Source of the DNA: Pseudoalteromonas piscicida
GTDB taxonomy: Bacteria > Pseudomonadota > Gammaproteobacteria > Enterobacterales > Alteromonadaceae
Direction: 5' to 3'
Assembly (NCBI RefSeq): GCF_002208135.1
Contig: NZ_CP021647.1
Location: 127,501 to 191,500, forward strand
Length of the DNA stretch: 64,000 nucleotides
The notes under the pieces are model-generated. The model was not told where the DNA came from. It ran no database searches and saw nothing but the letters and a program-made list of their open reading frames with translations. This document shows positions 1 to 8,989 of this stretch, in pieces. Position numbers and translations under genes: made by a program. Each line of letters begins with the position of its first letter. The stretch's first letter is position 1.

Positions 1-980
<980 letters not shown>

Positions 981-1171
981 TACAACGCCAAAGTGGTTTA
1001 TAAGCGACAGAAGTTAATAGACTAAAGTAGACAAAAGAATTTAATAAGCTTTTTCCGGATTTAAGAATTAAACAAGGTGACCAACCTCAGCGGTATCGCG
1101 AAATCGGTTCACCTTGCGCAAATGGAATGCTCGTGCGAGGCACGATGTCATTAGACATTTGCCCCCAGTTT
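981..1171 (+). other. 23S-5S internal transcribed spacer with two hairpins
   Basis: This is a 191-bp spacer. I see two potential stems: AAGGTGA (1074-1080) with TCACCTT (1109-1115), and GCAAATG (1118-1124) with CATTTGC (1156-1162). Such helices are plausible RNase III or other processing sites for pre-23S and pre-5S RNA, which is inferred from position only. No tRNA is seen in the spacer. Confidence 0.5.
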
Positions 1172-1287
1172 TCCTGGTGACTATAGCGTTTTGGAACCAC
1201 CTGACCCCATGCCGAACTCAGAAGTGAAACAAAACAGCGTCGATGATAGTGTGGATTACCCATGTGAAAGTAGAACATCGCCAGGGC
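1172..1287 (+). rRNA. rrf: 5S ribosomal RNA, copy 1
   Basis: The conserved 5S core CCACCTGACCCCATGCCGAA is present, followed by the usual AGTGAAAC segment. The terminal helix forms between CCTGGTGA (1173-1180) and TCGCCAGG (1279-1286). The ends are set by that helix and may be off by a base or two. Confidence 0.95.
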
Positions 1288-1325
1288 CAAATTTAATATA
1301 AAAATAAAAACTAAAAACAGTATTT

Positions 1326-1440
1326 TCCTGATGACCATAGCGTTTTGGAACCACCTGACCCCATGCCGAACTCAGAAGTGAAACAAAACAGCGTCGATGA
1401 TAGTGTGGATTACCCATGTGAAAGTAGAACATCGTCAGGG
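1326..1440 (+). rRNA. rrf: 5S ribosomal RNA, copy 2
   Basis: This second 5S gene lies about 40 bp after the first and is almost identical to it. The terminal helix is CCTGATGA (1327-1334) with TCGTCAGG (1432-1439). It differs from copy 1 by a G-C to A-T exchange on both strands of the helix, so pairing is preserved. A strong terminator follows immediately. Confidence 0.95.
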
Positions 1441-1450
1441 CCAATTAGAG

Positions 1451-1481
1451 AAACCCGCTGCAGCAATGCGACGGGTTTTTT
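1451..1481 (+). terminator. rrn operon terminator
   Basis: The stem AAACCCG (1451-1457) pairs with CGGGTTT (1472-1478) and is followed by a T run. It sits directly after the second 5S gene. Related sequences recur at 1633 and 1821 as part of a tandem repeat. Confidence 0.85.
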
Positions 1482-1521
1482 GCTATGTGCGATTAAAAAA
1501 ACCTCGCAAGCCAATCAACAC

Positions 1522-1596
1522 ATCGCGAGGTAAACTCGCTCCTACCACAGTATCAGCACAGCGCAACATGGTAGGAGGTGGTTTATCCGTCGATGG
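1522..1596. repeat. REP-like pair (BIME-like), unit 1
   Basis: Two REP-like elements face each other. On the minus strand 1522-1548 reads TGGTAGGAGCGAGTTTACCT followed by CGCGAT. On the plus strand 1569-1596 reads TGGTAGGAGGTGGTTTATCC followed by GTCGAT. Both fit the GTAGGAGCGG...CCGCGA pattern known for gammaproteobacterial REPs. Close variants recur in the next repeat unit. Confidence 0.7.
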
Positions 1597-1717
1597 CTTG
1601 CAATTAAGTTCCCGCAAAAAACCATGTATTCCAAAACCTGTTGCAGCAATACGACGGGTTTTTTGTTTGGGGTATAGAAATTTGAGATATAAAAAACCTC
1701 TCAAGCCAATCAACACA

Positions 1718-1786
1718 TCGCGAGTTAAACTCGCTCGCACCACTGTATAAACATGTATCGTGTGAGGCGGTTTACCCGCCGATAGG
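1718..1786. repeat. REP-like pair (BIME-like), unit 2
   Basis: This is a divergent copy of the preceding pair. The minus-strand element is at 1718-1743 and the plus-strand element (GTGTGAGGCGGTTTACCCGC then CGAT) is at 1760-1786. A fifth, single REP-like element lies at 1873-1899 in the truncated third unit. Confidence 0.65.
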
Positions 1787-1910
1787 GGCTATGAAGTTCC
1801 AGCAAAAAAACATGTACATCAAAACCCGTTGCAGTAATACAATGGTTTTTTTGCTGTTTGGGATATAGAAAATCTCGCGAGGTCAACTCGCTCCCACCAT
1901 ATACACATTG

Positions 1911-2768
1911 CTAGGGTTTGAAAAAACTCCAGGCGATAAAACGGCTTGTCTTATTACCTTGTTCCATCTCGATCACTTTCACTTGCTCTGCAGCGACCTG
2001 TTTAAGTTGCTGTTTAAGTGGTTTTACGTTGTCTTTATTCGAGATAAGGGAAGTAAACCAGTAAACTTGCTCTTTGAAAGTGACACTTTCAGAGATCATA
2101 TCCAGTATAAAGCGCTTTTCCCCACCTTTACACCATAACTCTTGAGCTTGGCCGCCAAAGTTTAGCGACGCTTGTGGTGCTCTGTTTAGGTTTTTCCACT
2201 TTCTTTGCGTGCCCTTGTTTGCATCTGCTTCACTGGCATGGAAGGGCGGGTTACACATTGAAAAATGATAAAACTGGTTTGCTTTTATTATCGTTTTAAA
2301 AAAGTGATTAGGCTGCTTTTGTTGCATCACTTTTACCGGCAACCTATTTAGTTCTGCGATGGTTTTGGCACACTTCACAGCAAGAGGATTGATATCAGAG
2401 GCCACAAAGCGCCAGTTATACTCTCTTGATCCTAAGATGGGATAGATCAAATTAGCACCAGTGCCAATATCTACGCCTTGCACCTTATCGGGCAAGTTAC
2501 TTTCATCTAATAGATCTTTCAGCGCATGGATATAGTCTGCTCTGCCCGGAACTGGAGGGCATAAAAACTGTGTGGGGATATCCCAAACTTGTATATTGTA
2601 GTATGACTTAAGCAGTGCTTTATTCAACAGTTTTACGGCATCTGGATTAGTGAAGTCGATGCTTTTTATGCCATCAGCTCGATTGTAAGTAAAGTTCTTT
2701 AAAGCGGGTTCAATCGCCATCAGCTTGTCTAGATCATAGCCAGAGTTATGCTTGTTTCTTGGATGCAC
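1911..2768 (-). CDS. rlmF: 23S rRNA (adenine(1618)-N(6))-methyltransferase
   Basis: This 285-residue SAM-dependent methyltransferase should methylate N6 of A1618 in 23S rRNA during 50S assembly in the cytoplasm. Visible signs are the family start MHPRNKHNSGYD, the SAM-binding segment VDIGTGAN (residues 99-106) and the N6-adenine methyltransferase motif NPPF followed by HAS (173-179). Length and end-to-end colinearity match the YbiN/RlmF family as I recall it. Its stop lies at the end of the rrn-distal repeat array, convergent with the rRNA genes. The ATG at 2768 is consistent with the family N-terminus. Confidence 0.93.
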   Translation of the reverse strand: MHPRNKHNSGYDLDKLMAIEPALKNFTYNRADGIKSIDFTNPDAVKLLNKALLKSYYNIQVWDIPTQFLCPPVPGRADYIHALKDLLDESNLPDKVQGVDIGTGANLIYPILGSREYNWRFVASDINPLAVKCAKTIAELNRLPVKVMQQKQPNHFFKTIIKANQFYHFSMCNPPFHASEADANKGTQRKWKNLNRAPQASLNFGGQAQELWCKGGEKRFILDMISESVTFKEQVYWFTSLISNKDNVKPLKQQLKQVAAEQVKVIEMEQGNKTSRFIAWSFFKP

Positions 2769-2942
2769 AGGATTCTTCGAATAAATAAAAAGGATTATAA
2801 CACTTTTAATCGAACGCTTAAGTCTTGAATACAGGCTTTATATTAGAGGCATATCAGCCTTTTTATTTGCCTCGTTTAAGCGTTTACTTATCAATCAGTC
2901 AACTGGTACGATGAGGTTAGTGTTCAAAGAAAAAACAAAGAA

Positions 2943-3863
2943 ATGATAGAGCAAAAATCACTATTAGTAGATATAGCAGATGGGCATAAACTCCACCTCA
3001 GATATATAGCGAAACCGGATAGTAGCGGCCCCGTTGTATTTTTCATGCATGGTGCGGTTGAAAATGGCAAAATTTTTTATACTGAAAGTAATAAAGGACT
3101 AGCGCCTTTTTTAGCTGAGCACGGCTATCGCTGTTTTGTTGGTGATCTTCGTGGACGAGGGGGGAGCATACCTAAAATCGACGCTGAAGCGGATTATGGT
3201 CAAACTGAGTCAATCTTGCACGAAATCCCTGAAATGCTGAATTTTATCGAGCGATATACCGGATCTAGAGCACAATATTGGATTGCACATTCTTGGGGAG
3301 GTGTATTGATGAATAGTGTTTTTGCACGCTTTCCTGAAGAAATTCAGTATGTTAATGCATGTGTTTATTTTGGCTCTAAGCGTAGTTTACATAACAATCA
3401 TCCGAGTAAATTACTGAAAGCAAACCTGATATGGTTTAACGTTGCGCACTATTATTCGAAAAAGCATGGATACTTACCTGCGAAAAGACTTGGTTGGGGG
3501 AGTGATGATGAGTCTTTAAAATCTCATGCTCAAAGCGCTGACTGGGCACAGAAGCACCCATGGATTGACTCCGACGACGGTTTTAATTATGCCGCAGTAT
3601 TACAAGACATGACGTTACCTCCAATCTTGCACATTGCGGGCGTTAAAGATAAAGCACTGGCACAACCTGTCGATATTCAAGCATTTATTGGTGAATCTGG
3701 AAAGGGGATGCAAGAACTCAGAATTTATGGGAAAAAGCACGGCCATCGGCACAATTATGGGCACATAGACATGTTAACCCATAAACATGCACATGATGAT
3801 CAGTTTAAAGATTTGCTGGCGTGGTTTGATCGCTTTGCGGTTGAGCAATCATCTTCTCAATAA
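2943..3863 (+). CDS. Alpha/beta hydrolase family protein
   Basis: This 306-residue alpha/beta hydrolase has an oxyanion-type HGAVENG segment (36-42), a nucleophile elbow AHSWGG (Ser117) and a His-rich stretch near residues 265-285 that probably supplies the catalytic His. There is no signal peptide, so it is likely a cytoplasmic esterase or lipase-like enzyme. The substrate cannot be told from sequence. Its 3' end overlaps the oppositely oriented sulfotransferase gene by 59 bp. The upstream region is AT-rich and divergent to rlmF. Confidence 0.8.
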   Translation: MIEQKSLLVDIADGHKLHLRYIAKPDSSGPVVFFMHGAVENGKIFYTESNKGLAPFLAEHGYRCFVGDLRGRGGSIPKIDAEADYGQTESILHEIPEMLNFIERYTGSRAQYWIAHSWGGVLMNSVFARFPEEIQYVNACVYFGSKRSLHNNHPSKLLKANLIWFNVAHYYSKKHGYLPAKRLGWGSDDESLKSHAQSADWAQKHPWIDSDDGFNYAAVLQDMTLPPILHIAGVKDKALAQPVDIQAFIGESGKGMQELRIYGKKHGHRHNYGHIDMLTHKHAHDDQFKDLLAWFDRFAVEQSSSQ

Positions 3864-5283
3864 ACGCTTCATAGCGCTGCCACTTTTCTAGTGGCTGCGT
3901 GCTGATTGGCTTTCTGACCTGCGCCTTACTTAAGGTATGCACCGGCTTTTTAGATTTGTGAAACTCCAAGCATTCTGGCTCGTATTTTTGATATAAAAAG
4001 CTTAAGCATTGTTTAATAGTCTTTTCAGGCTCTGCAATAAGTTGTTCGTAACTGAGCGTAAAAATATCTCTTTTCATAAATTGGTTAAAATGTGACATCA
4101 AGTCGCTTTGCGCTTGCGCATACAAGGCAAATTCACTTAAGGAGCAAAAGTAGGGCTCGCTTTCGGCGAAATGATTACTGTAGACAGACCACGCTGTCGC
4201 ATTGAGATTACGAGTTAAACGAATAATTCGTGCCTCAGGGAAGAGCTTGTGGATTAACCCCAGATTTTGAAAATTAGCTGGAAGTTTATTGATCACCACT
4301 TCTTCCGGCACTCGATGCCGCTTTATCTCGTCGACATAGAGTATGCGGCAATGATCTAACATAGAGTTACTTAGTTGGTCTAAACAAGCAGGGAACTCTG
4401 CATTATTGCGTTTACTGAGGTAAGGGACAATTTTATCGCTTATCACGGTATTCTCGCCTAGTGTACCAACGTGTGAATGTTGCACTAGCATTTGTTCTAG
4501 GAGAGTCGAACCAGTTCTTGGCAAACCAACAATAAAAACAGGCGTAAATGTTGTCTTAACCCTATCACTAGGTTTATCAAAAAACGCTTTGCCACAATGC
4601 TGTTTGATTGATTCAAAAAATGGCAGCATGTCTACAGTACGAAACTCGCTCATCAGCAGCTGTGTATCATTCGCTAAAGCATAGTTATCTTGAGCTGCAT
4701 TAAAGTTACCTAATTGTTCATGACACTTAGCAAGCGCATAGTGGATCACGGTTTTTAGTCTCGGTGCTTCAAACTCATTTTTCAACTTTTCTAAAATCGC
4801 TAAGTATGCAGGTAATTCTTTGGCTGAGGACATCTGTACCAGTTCGTACAGCATAAAGGCAGTCACTGTACTACGAGGACAATCTAACCCCGCTTTAAAG
4901 ACATTTTTAGCTTGTTCAATAAAGCCATAGTCCAGATAAAATTGACCGAGTTGGTAATGGGCTTGGGCATTATGTTTTGCCACGCTTAAGGTGTATTCAA
5001 GTACGGTTTTTGCGTCAACCGGTGAACCTACGGCTAAAAACGCATCGGCCAATGCGAAGAGCGGCTCAAGCATTTTTGGTAAATGTTCGCATGCTCTTTT
5101 TAAATAGTAGATTGCGTTATCGTACTGCTCTAAACGCATGCAAATGCGGCCTAAACCAAATAGAGCAGGACCGTTGTTAGGTGACTGTTTAAGTACAGAC
5201 TTGTACATAAACTCTGCTTCTCTAAGCTTGTTTTCGGCTAATAATTCGTTGGCTCGCTTTAATAACAACATGTTTGTATTCAA
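3805..5283 (-). CDS. TPR-repeat sulfotransferase family protein
   Basis: The 492-residue protein has an N-terminal half of tetratricopeptide repeats (about residues 5-215) and a C-terminal sulfotransferase domain starting near 248. The PAPS 5'-phosphosulfate loop is seen as GLPRTGSTLLEQ (253-264). A second phosphate-binding stretch is probably RLTRNLNATAWSVYSN, about 100 residues on. Proteins of this architecture transfer sulfate from PAPS, but the acceptor is unknown. It lies downstream of, and on the same strand as, a TonB-dependent receptor, a pairing I recall from marine bacteria. A hairpin separates the two genes, so co-transcription would be partial at most. Confidence 0.88.
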   Translation of the reverse strand: MNTNMLLLKRANELLAENKLREAEFMYKSVLKQSPNNGPALFGLGRICMRLEQYDNAIYYLKRACEHLPKMLEPLFALADAFLAVGSPVDAKTVLEYTLSVAKHNAQAHYQLGQFYLDYGFIEQAKNVFKAGLDCPRSTVTAFMLYELVQMSSAKELPAYLAILEKLKNEFEAPRLKTVIHYALAKCHEQLGNFNAAQDNYALANDTQLLMSEFRTVDMLPFFESIKQHCGKAFFDKPSDRVKTTFTPVFIVGLPRTGSTLLEQMLVQHSHVGTLGENTVISDKIVPYLSKRNNAEFPACLDQLSNSMLDHCRILYVDEIKRHRVPEEVVINKLPANFQNLGLIHKLFPEARIIRLTRNLNATAWSVYSNHFAESEPYFCSLSEFALYAQAQSDLMSHFNQFMKRDIFTLSYEQLIAEPEKTIKQCLSFLYQKYEPECLEFHKSKKPVHTLSKAQVRKPISTQPLEKWQRYEAFIEKMIAQPQSDQTTPANL

Positions 5284-5316
5284 AATTAACTGCTTTGTTA
5301 TATAGGATAAAAATAA

Positions 5317-5348
5317 AAAGGCGAAATAGCTAATGCTAGTTCGCCTTT
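5317..5348 (-). terminator. Terminator after the TonB receptor
   Basis: The stem AAAGGCGAA (5317-5325) pairs with TTCGCCTTT (5340-5348), and inner bases extend it (TAGC with GCTA). On the minus strand it follows the receptor stop by about 20 bp and is followed by a T-rich stretch. It may attenuate read-through into the sulfotransferase gene. Confidence 0.75.
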
Positions 5349-5369
5349 GTTTCTGGGTTACAGTAAAAG

Positions 5370-8027
5370 TTAGAACGTATAGGTTGCTTTCACATAGTAG
5401 AAACCACCATTAATACCGTATGGTGAAGTTTCGTAGTATTTGCCACCCCAGTTGTTATTTGGGATACCTGTAGCGTCAAAGAAGTCTAGCTCTTCAGCAT
5501 CTTGGTCAAAGATATTATTTGCACCCACAGATAGACTGATTGAATCTGTTGCAAAGTAGGTAAGCTCTGCGTCAAATGTGATTGTTGCATCCGCTGTTTT
5601 TGCCGTTGCATCATAATCTACGTGAACGCCTTGGTATTCTCCAAAGTAGTTCGTACGAACAAAACCTGAGAAGTTATCCCATTGCTGAGCCCAAGTTAAT
5701 GTACCTCTGTGCTTCGGTAAGTCGTTTTCTAAACGAGATACCTTGAAGTCACCTGTGATAGCAGAGAAGCGGTCTACTTCAGTTTCATTCCAGTTGTATG
5801 CTGCACTGAATGTGGCATAACCACCCAGCATATCCATGGAGTAGTTACCAACTAAGTCGATACCTTGAGTCGTGGTATCGAAGTCATTAGTAAAGAAGCT
5901 CACCTGTGCTAGGTTGTCAACGTTAGGAACACCCGCCGCTTTAAGGGCTGCTTTGTCAGCATCACTTAAAACGATTTTTTCAGACTGGCTTAGGCGGTCA
6001 GTTACTTCAATGTTGTAATAATCTAACGTAATAAATAAGTCGCCAGAGCGGTATACCGCACCTAGTGTATAACTTTCTGACTCTTCAGGAGTCAATTCAG
6101 TACCACCAAGCTGCTCTGAAACAGGGTTTGTTGGTGGTAATAGTGCTGAATCCACCAATACACCACTGCTTAAGTTTGTCTGTACGTTAGATACGTTAGC
6201 TTGACCTACTGTGGGTGCACGGAAACCGGTACTGATTGAACCACGAACTGAGAAGTCCTCTGTAACGTGGTACTGGCCCGTGATCTTAAAGTTAGTAGTC
6301 GAGCCAAATGAATCATAGTCTTCATAACGCAGCGCCCAGCCCATCATAAAGTCTTCAGTAAATGGCGTTTCAATATCCACATAAGCGGCATAGTTACGGC
6401 GAGTGTACTCACCTGCTGCAGAAGGTTTAAATCCAGGGAAACCGTTCGAGCCAATACCAAAGCCTTGTTCTGTTAGCGGTCCTGCAATAAATGACGCTTC
6501 ATCACCCGAAAGTACTTCAAATGTTTCTTCATGCCACTCAAGACCTGCAGCAACGTTTACATCGTAAGCTAGGTCAAAATCATAGCCTTTCGACACATCA
6601 AAGTTAAAGTTCTTTTCTAGCTGAATATACTTACCTGGACTAAAGTCCATCGGAGTATCTGGACCTAATGAGGCATTCACCGTGTTAGTAATAAAATATC
6701 TAGATTCGTTGCGGCCAACAGAGCCACTCAAATCCCAATAGGCTCCCTCTAAGAAGCCATCTTTAAATTCACCTCTCACACCCATAGTTAAAGATGTATC
6801 TGTTATATTACCACCGAAGTTTGGTGTAAATCCTGCTGGAAGGATTTGGTTGAATGCAAAACAGTTGGCAGCATCCAACTGCCCTAATGCCGTTGGATCT
6901 GGCAATCCATTCGCTTGAAGTTCGACTACTGGACAGTCTAATTGTGCATCAAGGCCACCATCTAACGCACCTACTAACACCGTTGGTGTTGCCGCATCCC
7001 ACAATTTTTGCTGTGCTTCGTCTGTTGCACTCCTTCTCATCGGTACGCCATTAACGAGTCTGATTGTACCGCCATAAACTCCGGGGCGAGTGGTTGGGTT
7101 TCGATAATAGAACCCACCTTTTACATCCCGTTCTGAGTAGTTACCGAACATGTAGAAGTGGGCGTTATCTGTAACGTCTACACCAACATTACCAAAAATA
7201 CTGATGTCGTCTTTGATTTCGGGTGCTCCCCAAATTTGTGCTGGATCTGCAACACCTTCTAAGCCAGCTCCCGCAAATGCTGCTGCATCAGGACGCTGAA
7301 CACTGCGGCTAGTCGCATCGGCCTCTTTATATTGAAAGCTTAGGTTAGCAAAGCCATCATCCGTAAATGGTAGACCCACGTTACCTTCGATAACCGTTGT
7401 ATCGCCGTCACCTTCGTAGTATTCACCTTGACGAATAGAGAACGAGCCCCCTTCGCTTGCGTCTTTTAGTACAAAGTTCATTACACCCGCGATAGCATCT
7501 GATCCGTACTGCGCGGCAGCACCGTCGCGAAGTACCTCCACCTGTTTAAGCGCGATACTAGGGATCACTGAAATATCAGGACCTTGAGCACCATCGTTAA
7601 TCCCACCGCCTAAAAAGGCAATAACCGACGAACGGTGGCGACGCTTACCGTTTAATAAAATCAGCGTACTATCCGCAGGCAATCCGCGTAAGTTAGCTGG
7701 CCTTACTAACGTTGCTGCATCACTGATTGGATTCGCGTGTACGTTCAAAGACGGTACAGACCCTTTCAGTAACTCAAGCATGTCAGAACCTGCCGCCTTT
7801 GACATGTCTTCTGCACCGATGATGTCAATAGGTACCGGTGACTCACCAACAGAGCGAGGCGCTGCCCGAGAACCTACAACGGCGATTTTTTCGACTTTTT
7901 CGTCTGTTTTAACTTTTGTTTGGTTGGCTTCTTCAGCCATTGCGGTAGTGGTAAGAAGTGACGTAGTTGCTGCTGAAGCGAGCGCGAAGCGAATTGCACG
8001 GCGCAGCGTGTTACTTTTTAGTTTCAT
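5370..8027 (-). CDS. TonB-dependent receptor (large, plug plus barrel)
   Basis: An 885-residue outer-membrane receptor for TonB-energised uptake. I chose ATG 8027 because it gives a clean signal peptide (MKLKSNTLRRAIRFALAS, cleaved after AMA) behind GGGGAAACAGG. An in-frame ATG at 8075 would add 16 residues ahead of the signal. A TonB-box-like segment EKIAVVGSR is followed by the plug domain (PRSVGESPVPIDIIGAEDM..., with LRGLPADSTLILLNGKRRH and VEVLRDGAAAQYGSDAIAG) and a beta-barrel ending in an aromatic residue (VKATYTF). The substrate is unknown. No dedicated transporter genes are adjacent. Confidence 0.92.
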   Translation of the reverse strand: MKLKSNTLRRAIRFALASAATTSLLTTTAMAEEANQTKVKTDEKVEKIAVVGSRAAPRSVGESPVPIDIIGAEDMSKAAGSDMLELLKGSVPSLNVHANPISDAATLVRPANLRGLPADSTLILLNGKRRHRSSVIAFLGGGINDGAQGPDISVIPSIALKQVEVLRDGAAAQYGSDAIAGVMNFVLKDASEGGSFSIRQGEYYEGDGDTTVIEGNVGLPFTDDGFANLSFQYKEADATSRSVQRPDAAAFAGAGLEGVADPAQIWGAPEIKDDISIFGNVGVDVTDNAHFYMFGNYSERDVKGGFYYRNPTTRPGVYGGTIRLVNGVPMRRSATDEAQQKLWDAATPTVLVGALDGGLDAQLDCPVVELQANGLPDPTALGQLDAANCFAFNQILPAGFTPNFGGNITDTSLTMGVRGEFKDGFLEGAYWDLSGSVGRNESRYFITNTVNASLGPDTPMDFSPGKYIQLEKNFNFDVSKGYDFDLAYDVNVAAGLEWHEETFEVLSGDEASFIAGPLTEQGFGIGSNGFPGFKPSAAGEYTRRNYAAYVDIETPFTEDFMMGWALRYEDYDSFGSTTNFKITGQYHVTEDFSVRGSISTGFRAPTVGQANVSNVQTNLSSGVLVDSALLPPTNPVSEQLGGTELTPEESESYTLGAVYRSGDLFITLDYYNIEVTDRLSQSEKIVLSDADKAALKAAGVPNVDNLAQVSFFTNDFDTTTQGIDLVGNYSMDMLGGYATFSAAYNWNETEVDRFSAITGDFKVSRLENDLPKHRGTLTWAQQWDNFSGFVRTNYFGEYQGVHVDYDATAKTADATITFDAELTYFATDSISLSVGANNIFDQDAEELDFFDATGIPNNNWGGKYYETSPYGINGGFYYVKATYTF

Positions 8028-8559
8028 CCTGTTTCCCCAGTTGATTGTTGTTGTCATACCAATAAAAAAGGCCATTTATAATATTTTTACCTTTAATACA
8101 CATATAATTTAATTTGCTATGTGTTGGCAAGCGCTTTTTTAAAATTAGCAGCGATTTTTAAAACTGCAACTTTCTTAGTAACTTTTTGTTTAGACTAAGA
8201 AGAATTGCAAAAATTGAATGGTAAGTTATTGTTGAAGATGAACTTTTGAGCACTTTAACTGCTTTTTGAGACAAACACCCAGCTGCCTAAAATTTGTTGT
8301 TAAAAAATTTAGCGAGATAACTGAAATTTCATTGTTCAGTTTTTGTAGATTAATTAAGCAACGCTGATTGCTGGCCTTTGTGTGAGTGATTATTGTACAG
8401 TTTTGTGCGGTCATTGGAGTTGGTTTTATTCTAGTTTATTGTTTTGCACACTTTACTTATAATTTTGCTCGGTGGAACGGGTAATTCGTACCAATGGCTA
8501 ATAGCTAAAGTACTAATAATTTTGATAGACTCTGGGTACTACTATCTTTGAGTTTATTA
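8028..8559. other. Intergenic region, no gene seen
   Basis: This AT-rich stretch of about 530 bp separates the receptor from the next gene and should hold the promoters of both. A palindromic AAGCGCTT (8129-8136) in TTGGCAAGCGCTTTTTT could be an operator of a LacI-type regulator of the receptor, which is a weak guess. A 62-codon minus frame at 8226-8414 has no recognisable features and is not called. Confidence 0.4.
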
Positions 8560-8934
8560 ATGAAACTGATCAAAGTTGTCCATAAAGCACCGATGCGCGT
8601 TGCTCGGATCAGTAAACGCAGACAGCAAATAAGATTGCGCAGGGCAATGATTGCGCTCAAATGCGCTTTAGAACAAGAGAAACAAGAAACTAAAGAAATG
8701 CTTGAGATATACAAGCGATATACTTTAGGACGAGCGCATAAGGCAGAGCTCAAAACAGCAAACGCTCAACTTGTGGATATTCTCAAAGGGTTAGGGCTTG
8801 GTGTGTTCGCGGTTTTACCTTTTGCCCCCATTACCATTCCAATAATCGTAAAGGTTGGTCAATTAGTGGGCGTGGATGTTTTACCGAGCTCATTCAATTT
8901 GAAAAAAAAGCCAACAAAAACCAAGGATCAGTGA
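8560..8934 (+). CDS. Small LETM1-like hypothetical protein
   Basis: The 124-residue basic protein has a coiled, charged N-terminal half (Arg/Lys/Glu-rich, residues 10-60). A hydrophobic segment (GLGLGVFAVLPFAPITIPI) then ends in VDVLPSSF. This last part resembles the 'LP...LP.aF' membrane-helix motif of LETM1-domain proteins; I rate this as suggestive. The ATG at 8560 is chosen; a TTG at 8548 would add four residues. No clear Shine-Dalgarno is seen for either. It is followed after 55 bp by the aminopeptidase gene on the same strand. Confidence 0.6.
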   Translation: MKLIKVVHKAPMRVARISKRRQQIRLRRAMIALKCALEQEKQETKEMLEIYKRYTLGRAHKAELKTANAQLVDILKGLGLGVFAVLPFAPITIPIIVKVGQLVGVDVLPSSFNLKKKPTKTKDQ

Positions 8935-8989
8935 ATTTTCTTTTTAGCCTTGGTAATCTAAATACGAACTTAATAAATTTGAGGCCTAC

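Larger units (their letters stand above)
1451..1912. repeat. Tandem ~185-bp repeat array (2.5 units)
   Basis: Three related units start near 1451, 1633 and 1821; the last is cut short at the 3' end of rlmF. Each begins with a terminator-like element (AAACCCGCTGCAGCAAT and variants, then a G/T-rich run). Units 1 and 2 continue with CAAGCCAATCAACACATCGCGAG and REP-like palindromes. The units differ by scattered substitutions, so the duplication is not recent. Open frames in the array look spurious. Confidence 0.85.

Noticed and set aside
1087..1750. Several frames of 60-117 codons around the 5S genes and the repeat array
   Set aside because: They repeat because the DNA repeats (5S copies and ~185-bp units), overlap on both strands and lack start signals.
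8226..8414. 62-codon minus frame upstream of the TonB receptor
   Set aside because: No Shine-Dalgarno, no domain and AT-rich composition typical of the intergenic region.
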